DNA from: Choanephora cucurbitarum
Lineage: Eukaryota > Mucoromycota > Mucoromycetes > Mucorales > Choanephoraceae
DNA: 27,301 bases
Direction: 5' to 3'
NCBI GenBank assembly: GCA_025331435.1
Contig: JAIWNI010000192.1
Location: 1-27,301 of the forward strand
The notes below the pieces were generated by a model, which did not search any database, was not told where the DNA came from, and saw only the letters and a list, made by a program, of their open reading frames with translations. Both the position numbers and the translations under genes were made by a program. Positions 1 through 11,468 of the stretch are shown one piece after another. Within the stretch, counting starts at the first letter, position 1; every line of letters starts with the position of its first letter.

Positions 1-830
1 TTTATACAAGTACTTCCAGTTGTAAAAAGAGGTAACAGATTTGACATTGTAAATCCATGTACCAGCCAATCTCTTCTCTGCTCATTTTTTACTGTGGCAA
101 AGTTGCAAATCAACATGCGAGTCCAATAAATCCAAGCAGGTGATGATGCTCCTTTATCAGAACAACTTTAACAACTTGTGAATATACTTTTAGAAATTGG
201 CAGCGGTTCTGTTAAAAGCTTGAGAACAGCTGTTCACGCTAACAATCACATTACAAGTATGGATTTTATCAAGATCCTTGAATCCATACTTATTCCTGAA
301 GACAATCTTCTCAACCTTCTGACCTCTTTTCTGATAAGCCAAGTTTCCGTTTGATGGGTGATTACATGTTTAATTCAAGTGTGTTTTAGTGCTGATACAA
401 TCATTGATAGTAACCAAGCAATCCAACACATTACCGAATTACTGAGTACGATTGAGAATGGATCGCTCTCACCACATGAGCTAAAACTCAAACTAGGGGT
501 CTCCTATCATGGTCTTAAGAAACCTGGATCTATCAAAAGGTTTATGTAATCGCACTAGATTAATTATCAGATCTTTAATGCATCATGTAACTGAAGGTAC
601 TATTGTAACTGGTGCATTCGTTGGCTTTGTTGTATGTATTACGCGTATCAAGCTTATTACTGATCATTGAGATGCTATGCAATTTAATCGCCTTCAATCT
701 GCTGAGCTTGATTAAATCTGATCAATTCTATCAGATTAGTTGGTCTGTGGCAGCACGAGTATCTTGCAAAGCGCAGCGTACCATAACATCATGGAAATTG
801 ATTATACTGTTATTTGCTGTATAGTTGTAT
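1..830 (+). pseudogene. Helitron replicase-helicase, C-terminal helicase remnant (arm B, continues from 27301)
   Basis: The + strand reads as a decayed C-terminal half of the Pif1-type helicase found in Helitron replicases. The first 128 bases continue the FIQVLPVVKRG block (helicase motif III area), best seen intact on the mirror copy at 7128-7625. Positions 358-549 give LSPHELKLKLGVSYHGLKKP, resembling the L-PH-L-LK-G-P-MLLRN block of Helitron helicases. After a one-frame shift, 539-670 reads GLCNRTRLIIR and IVTGAFVGFVVCITRIKL, the expected next block (GLCNGTRL then a G-VFIPRI-type motif). Stops and shifts break the frame, so no active enzyme is encoded. The stretch joins seamlessly to the end of the window when compared with the intact mirror copy. 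The Helitron 3' terminus (hairpin plus CTRR) could not be fixed and lies somewhere beyond about 830. Confidence 0.7.
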
Positions 831-1168
831 GTGTAGTTGTATTCATGTTATATGTGCTATTATTTATGACAGGGCATATTACAGCCAATGTCTTTGTGTT
901 ATCGCAGTTGGTGATTAGGTGAGGTTGAATAGTTTTGTTAGAAGGTAAAGACAGGAGTTTTATTAAAGTCAAATCATCATATACATAAGAAACGACATAA
1001 CCAGGATGCTTCTTCTTCTGGTCAAGCAAAGCTAGAGAAAAGAAAGGGAAAAAAAAGGCAATAGTATTGTGCAAACCTGTCAGCCTTTGCTTTATAAATA
1101 TAAGTACTTCGAGCCAGTCTTGCAACAGCCTGACCAGATCAATTCCTTTACTATGAGTGTAACTATAT

Positions 1169-1192
1169 GTCTTCTGCGGTAGCTCAGAAGAC
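1169..1192. repeat. Conserved 8-bp perfect hairpin in unit A
   Basis: GTCTTCTG is followed, after an 8-base loop, by its perfect complement CAGAAGAC. The hairpin recurs in the other unit A copies (around 6065-6088, 12157-12180 and 17035-17058). Its role is unknown. It could be a structural end signal of a mobile unit, but no element border could be placed next to it. Confidence 0.6.
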
Positions 1193-1303
1193 AATGATTT
1201 ATGTTTGTATAGTAACGTAAATGCTATACTAGTCTTACAATCTAAAAGAACACACACACACACACACAAAAGAGAAAGAGTGAGTGAGTGAGGGAGAGAT
1301 GAT

Positions 1304-1517
1304 ATGTGTGTGTGTATGTGTGTGTGTATGTGTGTGTGTATGTGTGTGTGTATGTGTGTGTGTATGTGTGTGTGTATGTATGTGTGTATGTGTGTGCGTA
1401 TGTGCGCGTATATGCGTGTGTGTATGTGCGCGTATATGCGTGTGTGTATGTGTGTGTGTATGTGTGTGTGTATGTGTGTGCGTATGTGCGCGTATATGTG
1501 TGTGCGTATGCGTGTGT
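1304..1517. repeat. TG-rich minisatellite, unit A copy 1
   Basis: The array is built of about 10-bp units TATGTGTGTG, with variants that insert CG (TGCGTATGTGCGCG). Alternating purine-pyrimidine DNA of this kind can form Z-DNA. It lies roughly 390 bp upstream of the peptide gene start. A separate short CA run lies at 1253-1268. Long open frames in all directions here are artefacts of the period. Confidence 0.95.
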
Positions 1518-1546
1518 AGAGATAGTTCTCTGGATTGTGAAAGACA

Positions 1547-1596
1547 AGTGCCATTATACGAGCTACAGAATAGTGCCATTATACGAACTACAGAAA
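1547..1596. repeat. Two tandem 25-bp direct repeats upstream of peptide gene
   Basis: The unit AGTGCCATTATACGAGCTAC plus about five bases is present twice, head to tail, with one internal mismatch (GAGCTAC versus GAACTAC). The same pair occurs in the other full unit A copies (around 5661-5710, 11778-11827 and 17470-17520). A duplicated site about 310 bp upstream of a TATA promoter could be a regulatory element; that is inference. Confidence 0.75.
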
Positions 1597-1821
1597 AGTG
1601 CACTGTTAGTTGCGTGAAAAAATGCAAGGTATTTGTCTGGATAGTCAAAGCAGTAGGTAAAACCAGAAAAGAAAAACAGTAAGTAAATGAGAAGGAATGG
1701 GGGCTTACATTAAACACGAAGATCAAGTAGTTCATTTTTCTTTTTGAATTCGTTGTAAGGATAAAGGACCTCGATCAACGATCTCTTTCATTCAAGGCAG
1801 TATAATCAGAAGAAAAAAAGG

Positions 1822-1830
1822 TATATAAAG
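1822..1830 (+). promoter_or_regulatory. TATA box of secreted-peptide gene copy 1
   Basis: TATATAAAG lies 74 bp upstream of the ATG at 1904 and is followed by a T-rich pyrimidine tract and CTTCTCTCTTAGTCATCAAA before the ATG, an arrangement typical of well-expressed fungal genes. The same box is found for the other copies at 5427-5435 (-), 11544-11552 (-), 12923-12931 (-), 16288-16296 (+) and 17750-17758 (+). Upstream sequence is shared by all copies for about 100 bp. Confidence 0.75.
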
Positions 1831-1903
1831 TAGCCTTTTGTTGCTACAACTTCTTCTTTTTTTTTTTTTGTATTCTATATCAACTTCTCTCTTAGTCATC
1901 AAA

Positions 1904-2152
1904 ATGGTTCGCACTACTCTCTTCCTCTCTGCTATCTTCGCCATGGTCGCCTTTGTTGCTGCTGTTCCCGGTGATGCTGCCCTTCTTGAAGATATTGATA
2001 TCTCTGATGTCAATGTGGTCAGTCCCAACAACATTCTTGCCGCTGACAAGAGTAAGTGATTGCTGCTTTGTGCCTTATACACGATATACTAACTACTTCA
2101 TATAGCAATCAAGTCTGGCAATGGCAACCGTCACATTGCTAAAAACGACTAA
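1904..2152 (+). CDS. Small secreted peptide precursor, variant A, copy 1 (two exons)
   Basis: Exon 1 is 1904-2051, the intron is 2052-2105 and exon 2 is 2106-2152, giving 64 residues. The 54-bp intron starts GTAAGT, carries a perfect TACTAAC branch site and ends ATAG. I chose ATG 1904 because it follows the TATA box and T-rich leader, has an A at -3, and is shared by all copies. Residues 1-20 (MVRTTLFLSAIF then AMVAFVAA) form a clear signal peptide with a likely cut after VAA. The mature part of about 44 residues has an acidic centre (LLEDIDISDV) and a basic polar tail (KTIKSGNGNRHIAKND), and no cysteine. AATAAA follows at 2202-2207. I do not recognise the family. It could be a pheromone-like, antimicrobial or surface peptide, and none of these can be shown from sequence. 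Confidence 0.8.
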
Positions 2153-2279
2153 TCGTATCGTCAAGCGCATCTTCATTGTTAATCTTATCATTGCATTCCC
2201 AAATAAAGCTTCTGTTTGTTACTCTATATTTGTTTTCATAATGCAATCACTTGTGCAGTTGCATCCACTGATATAGTAA

Positions 2280-2745
2280 TTGTTTTGTTCAAAAGTACTT
2301 TTCATTTAAGGAACCAATCTTTCAAGTACCAGAGCACCATCTGGTGCAAAGTGTATGTTACAAGTATGTCTTCATCCTCAAGTAAAGCGGCTATCATAGC
2401 GAAACTAGCGTCTTCTTTAGCGTCAAAACGGAAGACACCGCAGTGTTACTTTATCATGTCTGATTTTACAATTAACTGAAGAAGACATGGCCTTAAATAA
2501 GTACAACTTTACCATTCAGTAACCACAGTATTGTTGTATCCATTGTTCTCTTTAAGTTTTCTTAACTAAGTTGTGCTTTTCATGCTCTTGCTTCCACTTG
2601 TTTTGATGTATTGCTTGTACTCTGTCAACAACGATATTTTTTGGTTTGAACATGTCTTCAAAGCTTGATATAGATTTTCTCTTTCAATCGCGTTCTCTCA
2701 TGGTTCTCATGTCGTTCTATGAGCTGTGCGACATTCTTGTATAGC
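2280..2745. other. Stretch without gene between unit A copy 1 and its diverged tail
   Basis: About 465 bp with no mirror counterpart; the other arm has only about 110 bp here. An 87-residue open frame at 2216-2479 has no recognisable motif and no promoter context. It looks like an insertion into, or a replacement of part of, unit A. Confidence 0.5.
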
Positions 2746-3248
2746 CTGAGTAAGATGCAAGAAGATAGACAGAAGTAGATGCGTCAAAACTGGTTATGCA
2801 GTTTTATTTGGTTTATCAAAGTATCAGAGAAAAGGATAGAAAGAGTACATTTATGATAGCGGGTGTTAGAATGATTTTATAATTGATACACCACCGATTT
2901 AAATTTGGGGGAAGCGAGCGGTATTGACATTCCCATTTCGCACTGCTAGTATTTGTAGCTCTGATTTGGCTTGCTGATATGCTCGCTTCCTTCGGTGTGG
3001 CCAAACATACGTTGCCAATCCGGTGTTGAGTGGCATGGCGCAATTCGATCAATACAGGCAAACTACTTGATCATCTTCTCTACTTCAGTGACCTTCAATC
3101 GACTCGCCTTGTTTCTAAGCTATTCATGGTATCCGAATGCGAGAACTGTTGGTGGCTGTCGACACTTTGATTGTGATCCGAGTCTGATTTCTTCTTCGCA
3201 TCAGTGCGATCTAAAAAAAAACAAAATGGTCACACACTGAGGTGTTAC
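2745..3248 (+). repeat. Diverged terminal part of unit A
   Basis: From TGAGTAAGATG at about 2749 the sequence parallels 18338-18430: a GAGTAAGATG core, then ACTGGTTATgCAGTTTTATT and GGTTTATCAAAGTATcAGAGAAAAG. It ends near 3230-3248 in CACACACTGAGGTGTTACA, a degenerate form of the TCACACCAAGGTGTTACAG terminus seen at 4632, 10753 and 18526-18550. Much of the interior differs, so this is an older or chimeric copy. Confidence 0.6.
2946..3216 (-). pseudogene. Possible minus-strand coding remnant, unidentified
   Basis: Downstream of a poly-T/AG that resembles an intron 3' end (about 3210-3222, minus strand), the complement reads DRTDAKKKSDSDHNQ then SVDSHQQFSHSDTMNSLETR. After a short intron-like or frame-breaking gap it reads FACIDRIAPCHSTPDWQRMF and HTEGSEHISKPNQ to a stop at 2946-2948. 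The composition looks protein-like, but frame changes are needed and I recognise no family. It may be a fragment captured within the diverged unit A tail, or chance. Confidence 0.2.
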
Positions 3249-3317
3249 ACTACAACGCTCAACATTGGATCCGTTAAAAGACATTTTTTTTCTTTTAAGC
3301 GTTAGCTTTATTGACCA

Positions 3318-4554
<1,237 letters not shown>

Positions 4555-4708
4555 ATACATCAATGAATCAACCAGGCGAAGCCCTTCTTTTTTCATAAGT
4601 CTTTGCTTTTTAGCGTTTCTGAAGGATGCTGTCACACCAAGGTGTTACAGATGAAACTGTCATAACATCCACTACCATAAACATACTTGTAAGAGTCAGA
4701 ATAGACAG

Positions 4709-4710
<2 letters not shown>

Positions 4711-4753
<43 letters not shown>
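4711..4753. repeat. (CT)n-(TA)n microsatellite
   Basis: A CT run is followed directly by a TA run. The same compound microsatellite is at 10833-10872 and, inverted, at 18427-18468, always about 80 bp from the TCACACCAAGGTGTTACAG border, so it marks unit A ends. Confidence 0.95.
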
Positions 4754-5104
4754 TCTTTTCTCTAATACTTTGATAAACCGAATAAAACTGTATAACCAGT
4801 CTTGAAAGGTATCTCCTTTTGTCTCTCTTCTTACATCTTACTCAAACCGTACCGAAACGTCACAATGTAGTTCATTTTATGCTTATTATGCAAGAGAAAA
4901 TAGTTTGTTAGTCAAGCCAGTACACAACAGCTATTGAATCAACAAGGGTAAAAACAAGGCACTTTTGAACAAAGTAATTACTATATCAGTGGATGCAACT
5001 GCACAAGTGATTGCATTATGAAAACAAATATAGAGTAACAAACAGAAGCTTTATTTGGGAATGCAATGATAAGATTAACAATGAAGATGCGCTTGACGAT
5101 ACGA

Positions 5105-5353
5105 TTAGTCGTTTTTAGCAATGTGACGGTTGCCATTGCCAGACTTGATTGCTATATGAAGTAGTTAGTATATCGTGTATAAGGCACAAAGCAGCAATCA
5201 CTTACTCTTGTCAGCGGCAAGAATGTTGTTGGGACTGACCACATTGACATCAGAGATATCAATATCTTCAAGAAGGGCAGCATCACCGGGAACAGCAGCA
5301 ACAAAGGCGACCATGGCGAAGATAGCAGAGAGGAAGAGAGTAGTGCGAACCAT
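5105..5353 (-). CDS. Small secreted peptide precursor, variant A, copy 2 (two exons)
   Basis: Exon 1 is 5353-5206, the intron 5205-5152 and exon 2 5151-5105, all on the minus strand. It encodes exactly the same 64-residue variant A protein as 1904-2152, with the same signal peptide, GTAAGT/TACTAAC/AG intron and upstream TATATAAAG (5427-5435). It sits head-on to copy 1 across the G-patch gene, pointing towards it. It is fully open in the spliced frame. An overlapping 96-residue open frame on the opposite strand is a shadow. Confidence 0.8.
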
Positions 5354-5739
5354 TTTGATGACTAAGAGAGAAGTTGATATAGAATACAAAAAAAAAAAAA
5401 GAAGAAGTTGTAGCAACAAAAGGCTACTTTATATACCTTTTTTTCTTCTGATTATACTGCCTTGAATGAAAGAGATCGTTGATCGAGGTCCTTTATCCTT
5501 ACAACGAATTCAAAAAGAAAAATGAACTACTTGATCTTCGTGTTTAATGTAAGCCCCCATTCCTTCTCATTTACTTACTGTTTTTCTTTTCTGGTTTTAC
5601 CTACTGCTTTGACTATCCAGACAAATACCTTGCATTTTTTCACGCAACTAACAGTGCACTTTTCTGTAGTTCGTATAATGGCACTATTCTGTAGCTCGTA
5701 TAATGGCACTTGTCTTTCACAATCCAGAGAACTATCTCT

Positions 5740-5953
5740 ACACACGCATACGCACACACATATACGCGCACATACGCACACACATACACACACACATACA
5801 CACACACATACACACACGCATATACGCGCACATACACACACGCATATACGCGCACATACGCACACACATACACACATACATACACACACACATACACACA
5901 CACATACACACACACATACACACACGCATACACACACACATACACACACACAT
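5740..5953. repeat. CA-rich minisatellite, unit A copy 2
   Basis: Mirror of 1304-1517, same length, with a single base difference noted (an extra CG step near 5926). A separate TG run lies at 5990-6007. Confidence 0.95.
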
Positions 5954-6429
5954 ATCATCTCTCCCTCACTCACTCACTCTTTCTCTTTTGTGTGTGTGTG
6001 TGTGTGTTCTTTTAGATTGTAAGACTAGTATAGCATTTACGTTACTATACAAACATAAATCATTGTCTTCTGAGCTACCGCAGAAGACATATAGTTACAC
6101 TCATAGTAAAGGAATTGATCTGGTCAGGCTGTTGCAAGACTGGCTCGAAGTACTTATATTTATAAAGCAAAGGCTGACAGGTTTGCACAATACTATTGCC
6201 TTTTTTTTCCCTTTCTTTTCTCTAGCTTTGCTTGACCAGAAGAAGAAGCATCCTGGTTATGTCGTTTCTTATGTATATGATGATTTGACTTTAATAAAAC
6301 TCCTGTCTTTACCTTCTAACAAAACTATTCAACCTCACCTAATCACCAACTGCGATAACACAAAGACATTGGCTGTAATATGCCCTGTCATAAATAATAG
6401 CACATATAACATGAATACAACTACACATA

Positions 6430-9400
6430 CAACTATACAGCAAATAACAGTATAATCAATTTCCATGATGTTATGGTACGCTGCGCTTTGCAAGATACTC
6501 GTGCTGCCACAGACCAACTAATCTGATAGAATTGATCAGATTTAATCAAGCTCAGCAGATTGAAGGCGATTAAATTGCATAGCATCTCAATGATCAGTAA
6601 TAAGCTTGATACGCGTAATACATACAACAAAGCCAACGAATGCACCAGTTACAATAGTACCTTCAGTTACATGATGCATTAAAGATCTGATAATTAATCT
6701 AGTGCGATTACATAAACCTTTTGATAGATCCAGGTTTCTTAAGACCATGATAGGAGACCCCTAGTTTGAGTTTTAGCTCATGTGGTGAGAGCGATCCATT
6801 CTCAATCGTACTCAGTAATTCGGTAATGTGTTGGATTGCTTGGTTACTATCAATGATTGTATCAGCACTAAAACACACTTGAATTAAACATGTAATCACC
6901 CATCAAACGGAAACTTGGCTTATCAGAAAAGAGGTCAGAAGGTTGAGAAGATTGTCTTCAGGAATAAGTATGGATTCAAGGATCTTGATAAAATCCATAC
7001 TTGTAATGTGATTGTTAGCGTGAACAGCTGTTCTCAAGCTTTTAACAGAACCGCTGCCAATTTCTAAAAGTATATTCACAAGTTGTTAAAGTTGTTCTGA
7101 TAAAGGAGCATCATCACCTGCTTGGATTTATTGGACTCGCATGTTGATTTGCAACTTTGCCACAGTAAAAAATGAGCAGAGAAGAGATTGGCTGGTACAT
7201 GGATTTACAATGTCAAATCTGTTACCTCTTTTTACAACTGGAAGTACTTGTATAAAACCACTGCCGGAGAGCCTAAGTCTACCCCCAAAAGGAACATTTT
7301 CGATATAGCTATTGCTTCTGTTAAAGATGTTCTTCCGCAAAAAAAAATTTTTTTTTGAAGAATTAGTTGATTGACAACCATCTCTTTCAATATATTGCAT
7401 GATAATATCAAACGCATGGCGTTGGTCATTATTGAATCTATCAATATCATTGGATACGGAATTTTGTCTGGTAAGCACATTTAACCGATTTTGTTTTTGA
7501 AATAAAGGGTTAACATCAGCATTGTTGCTATCTCTTCTAGAATCAGTAGTAGGAAGCTGAAATCTAGAGAATTTTGTTAGGTTTGATCCATGTTGTGTAT
7601 TTAGAATTTCATCAATGTCATACAAAGTATAATCATAAGCTGCTTCATTGATGCCATTTGGAGTAGAATCAAATGAAGGATCTCGAGTTATTTGATAAAC
7701 ACGATTCTCAGATAATTTGTTCTTAAATGGCAGTCAAAGTCGATGAGGATTTGAAGGAGAGTAAAATATTAAGATAATGATAAAAAGTCTGCACAAAGGT
7801 ACAGGTGATTGTATATGAGAGGCTTCGTCAAGGCATCGGTTCCATTCATCATGTGATTTGAGCAACCCAAAAGCACGGTCAGCATCTTGGAAGGTGGGCA
7901 TACTCAATACCATTGACGGTACGAATATCTTTCATTGACACAGCACCTGCAACATGGTAAAGCAACATCCAAAGATGATACAGTCCTGATTGTCTAGGAG
8001 ATATGGCGTATATTCTGCCAACAGTACTACCAAAACCTCGTTGTCTCTTTTTCTTTCCATTGTCTAGGTTGTTGTTCATCATGCCAGACGTGTTCCTCAG
8101 GAAAATTGGAATACAATATTGGTCTAGCATTTGGATTGACTGCGTTTACTTCAAGCCAACCGGCGAGAGTGGTGTCCTGTACTGAAGCACGTTCCACCAC
8201 ATTTGCGATGTTATTGTCTTGGTCAAAACATAGTGAGTTCTCGCCTTCAATATGAACAGATAGACGCTGATGTGATGGGAGCTCCTTATACATACTGAAA
8301 GAGAACAGACATCAGCATGCCTCAGGAGCAGATGCGTATTTTGTATCAATAGAAGACTGTATCTTATCGCTTTGTTCTACTAACATCGAGACCCGACCAT
8401 AAACTTTGTACACATATCCTGTATACCTACTTAACGCTGCTGATTGAAGAACACAATTCAACATTAATGTGAGCATCATGGTTGGAGCGCAGATACAAGT
8501 TATGTGGTACAATCCATCGATTATCAATGTTGTAAGTGTGTCCATTGATTGTTTTTGGCACCAAAGATCCATTGTTATATCTGCGATACTTAGGGTAGCC
8601 ACTGTTGGAACTAGCAGATGTTTCATTGTTAAACTTTTTAGGGTGTCTTTTGGTACATCCTCTTTCTGTATCCATACAGATAGCACTAGAATTGAGAATC
8701 CCATAGGATCCGTGAACCATGTTTTTGACAATTGTCTCATATGCTAATGGATAAGCATTCGGGTTAGGAATCTCAGCAGAGACAACTTTGTCGTAATCTT
8801 CAATAGTTTGAGGCCTGTCTGAAGGATCGACGGCCAGCAGAATATGAGTGTGAGACAGTCCATGCTTTTAAAACTCATTCATATATACATAAGCAGCAGC
8901 TTTGCCCAATACGCTTTTCTTATTCAAGTCATTAAGAAGCTCAGGAAGCTCAAGGTGAAAGACTTTTGAACAAGTATCAGGTCTATCTGAAGCTTTTTGA
9001 TGCAAGAGGAGTTTTCCTTGTATTTCCGGCCATTTGGGATTGCATGTGAAGGTGATGAAGTAAACTGGCTTTCTAAATCGCCTAACAACACTTAATGCAT
9101 CTTGATACCACTGGATCATATGGCGAGGACTACCAATAAACGTAGATGGCAAGATGACTCTTTTACCAATATTTGCCATGTTTTTGAGAACTGATTGACT
9201 CGATAGAATCATCAATGCGAATACCATCTTGTAGACCTTGATAGATTTCATATCCCAACTTCTTTTTTTCTTCTTTTTTTTTTTTTTGGCTGTGTCCAAC
9301 GTAAACAAGTCTATTCTGGCCCATTTTTTGAACCTATAATTGTTCATGATGGTGACCTTATGGCTGCCAGAGATGTTTCTTGTTCCAATACTCCATCCAT

Positions 9401-10540
9401 GCTCGCCAAAAGGAAGCAGGAGAACACAATGCAATGAGTCGTGGTACTGGTTGGATTTATTGACTCTTGTAAGAGAGTCATCTTGATATCGGACGACAGT
9501 ATCCCTAGATTTAGGCGTTTCATCGTCGTTCTCACTATCAATGATAACTGCTGCAATTTCAGACCCATGTGTTAGCCTGTTATACCATCTTCAATTAGGA
9601 ACACCTTCGGCTCTAGACCAATCTGATGTCTTTCAGAGAAAAAATTTCGTTTTGTTGGTTCTCAGTGTTTAAACTATTTCTTTGCTCACTAACAACTTGC
9701 GCCATATTTTTAGAAATAGGTACAAAGGGATTTAACCGATGCATCACTTCTTGTAGTTTTTTTTGACGTTGTAATGTTAACACTGGGTGCAATAGCATGG
9801 CGATTTTGAAGCTCAAGTTCAGCATCATCAATGTATATATCTGAGCAAGCTTAGGATTCGCACCTTCAATAGGCACAGCAGACCCAATCAAGTGATAAGG
9901 GCTGCTCTGAATCCGAGATGTGTATGTTCCAGATCTATTGTTCGCCAAATTCAAATCCAAATCAACACCAAGTGAAATAGAGCACAATGAACTATTGTGT
10001 AAGCGAATGTTTTTCTGTTTTCGGAATTCCTTAGAAATAACATCGCTTGACTTGGGATCATCTGCAGTTTCCAAAGATGTTGATTACAAAGAAGGTAATA
10101 CAGATTTCCTTTTACAACAACAAAGCTGAAACTCAGGACGATGTCTGCTGGTTGCCGAAATTCTCTCACGAATCCACATCAAAGCACCACAATGGGTGCA
10201 AACACAACTCATCAAGCCAAGATCGTCGCGAGATGAAGGAATAGCACTCAAGTCCATTGCAATATTTCTTATTGTTCGGTCAATCAACTCGCCAGCCAAA
10301 ACGCGAGGAATCAACCTACATCCAGCATGAGATCGTCGTAAGTGGCCGGGTTTATGGGTTTATGGCAAGATGAATAACAAATAACAAAGCCAATTGATTG
10401 CTCTTGTCGAATTTTGTTAGCTTGGATATCCTCGTTGACTTGGTTGTGAGGGTTTAAAAGATAAAGACGTGATGTTCTGCGCGAAGGACCTGATTCATTA
10501 CAGCCAGCACAAAAAAAAAAACACTAGAGGCATTGTTCAT
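6430..10540 (-). pseudogene. Helitron replicase-helicase, decayed, arm A copy
   Basis: Read from 10540 downwards, an N-terminal block CAGCNESGPSRR (needs one frame shift) and NEDIQANKIRQEQSIGF leads to the zinc motif CTHCGALMWIRERIS (10084-10314). Next come NIRLHNSS with SLGVDLDLNLANN (9613-10074) and the Rep region ILPSTFIGSPRHMIQWYQDA, FITFTCNPKWPEI and DRPDTCSKVFHL (8868-9434). The HUH-type motif HGLSHTHILL has its His-Thr-His at 8844-8852. YASAPEAC, GRIYAISP and LYHLWMLLYHVAG follow, and finally the helicase pieces NDQRHAFDIIM and FIQVLPVVKRG (7128-7625). The order is that of Helitron Rep/Helicase proteins, whose role is rolling-circle transposition. It is dead: TAA at 8868-8870 sits just before the HUH motif, several frameshifts occur, and the helicase lacks its Walker A region. 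The empty LINE target site is at 8859-8869. Confidence 0.88.
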
Positions 10541-10617
10541 CTTACTGCTATTCGTGTTGGTTGAAGTCTCAATGAAGAAGCCAATCGCTTGAAGTTTTTC
10601 ACTTACAAACTACAGAA

Positions 10618-10669
10618 CAAGAGAAAGAGAAAGAGAAAGAGAAAGAGAAAGAGAAAGAGAAAGAAAGTG
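10618..10669. repeat. (GAGAAA)n microsatellite upstream of Helitron
   Basis: Hexamer GAGAAA/AAGAGA array just outside the Helitron N-terminal coding block. Its longer mirror counterpart is the CTTTCT array at 18649-18722. Confidence 0.95.
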
Positions 10670-10830
10670 CATTTTTAGAATAGGGGGTTTCATTTCTGAA
10701 TAAATCTTGAAATAATTTTCTTGAAACTTTCAGGATCTGAGTTTAAAGTGCAGTCACACCAAGGTGTTACAGATGAAACTGTCATAACATCCACTACCAT
10801 AAACATACTTGTAAGAGTCAGAATAGACAG

Positions 10831-10873
<43 letters not shown>

Positions 10874-11221
10874 TCTTTTCTCTAATACTTTGATAAACCG
10901 AATAAAACTGTATAACCAGTCTTGAAAGGTATCTCCTTTTGTCTCTCTTCTTACATCTTACTCAAACCGTACCGAAACGTCACAATGTAGTTCATTTTAT
11001 GCTTATATGCAAGAGAAAATAGTTTGTTAGTCAAGCCAGTACACAACAGCTATTGAATCAGCAAGGGTAAAAACGAGGCACTTTTGAACAAAGTAATTAC
11101 TATATCAGTGGATGCAACTGCACAAGTGATTGCATTATGAAAACAAATATAGAGTAAAACAGAAGCTTTATTTGGGAATGCAATGATAAGATTAACAATG
11201 AAGATGCGCTTGACGATACGA

Positions 11222-11468
11222 TTAGTCGTTTTTAGTAATGTGACGGTTGCCATTGCCAGACTTGATTGCTATATGAAGTAGTTAGTATATCGTGTATAAG
11301 GCACAAAGCAGCAATACTTACTCTGTCAGCGGCAAGAATGTTGTTGGGACTGACCACATTGACATCAGAGATATCAATATCTTCAAGAAGGGCAGCATCA
11401 CCGGGAACAGCAGCAACAAAGGCGACCATGGCGAAGATAGCAGAGAGGAAGAGAGTAGTGCGAACCAT
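11222..11468 (-). pseudogene. Small secreted peptide gene, variant A, copy 3 (frameshifted)
   Basis: Exon 1 is 11468-11322, the intron 11321-11269 and exon 2 11268-11222. Compared with copies 1 and 2, one base is missing at the end of exon 1 (GCTGACAGA instead of GCTGACAAGA) and one in the intron. After splicing, the frame would shift and run past the usual stop to about 11050. Signal peptide and acidic centre are variant A. Exon 2 would read IKSGNGNRHITKND if the frame were kept, and its Thr is the variant B state, so the copy is mosaic. Promoter and branch site are intact. The missing bases may be true mutations or consensus errors in a repeat. Confidence 0.65.

Larger units (their letters stand above)
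1..2290. repeat. Inverted-repeat arm, mirror of 4967-7256
   Basis: Positions x and 7257-x are complementary: base 1 pairs with 7256, ATG 1904 with 5353, stop 2152 with 5105. The sum is constant, so the two 2.29 kb arms have no net indel and nearly no substitutions; one difference was noticed inside the TG array. Similarity stops near 2280-2298, where this arm runs into sequence not present on the other side. The two arms face each other across the G-patch gene. Confidence 0.93.
4629..6410 (-). repeat. Unit A, second copy (minus orientation)
   Basis: It starts at the conserved border TCACACCAAGGTGTTACAG (about 4632), then has a CT/TA microsatellite, the 3' flank of peptide copy 2, the peptide gene, the TATA promoter, the 25-bp tandem pair, the CA minisatellite, the 8-bp hairpin and the CTTCTGGTCAAGC block. 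It then runs into the Helitron 3' region. It is near identical to 851-2290 in inverse orientation, and similar to 10751-12360 and 16858-18548. Confidence 0.9.

Noticed and set aside
1304..1517. CRISPR-like array
   Set aside because: The units are 10-bp minisatellite steps with no unique spacers, in a eukaryotic intron-bearing context.
1547..1596. loxP-like recombination site in the 25-bp tandem repeat (ATTATACGA)
   Set aside because: There is no inverted 13-bp arm arrangement; it is a direct repeat only.
1235..1735. Long open frames across the TG/CA arrays (here and at 5522-6022, 11639-12106, 17020-17660)
   Set aside because: They are open in several frames on both strands because the array has short periods without stops; products are Cys-Val, His-Thr or Tyr-Thr repeats with no start context.
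1792..2082. 96-residue antisense frame over peptide copies 1 and 2
   Set aside because: It overlaps the promoter, exon 1 and intron of a gene with a clear signal peptide and splice signals; it is a shadow of that gene.
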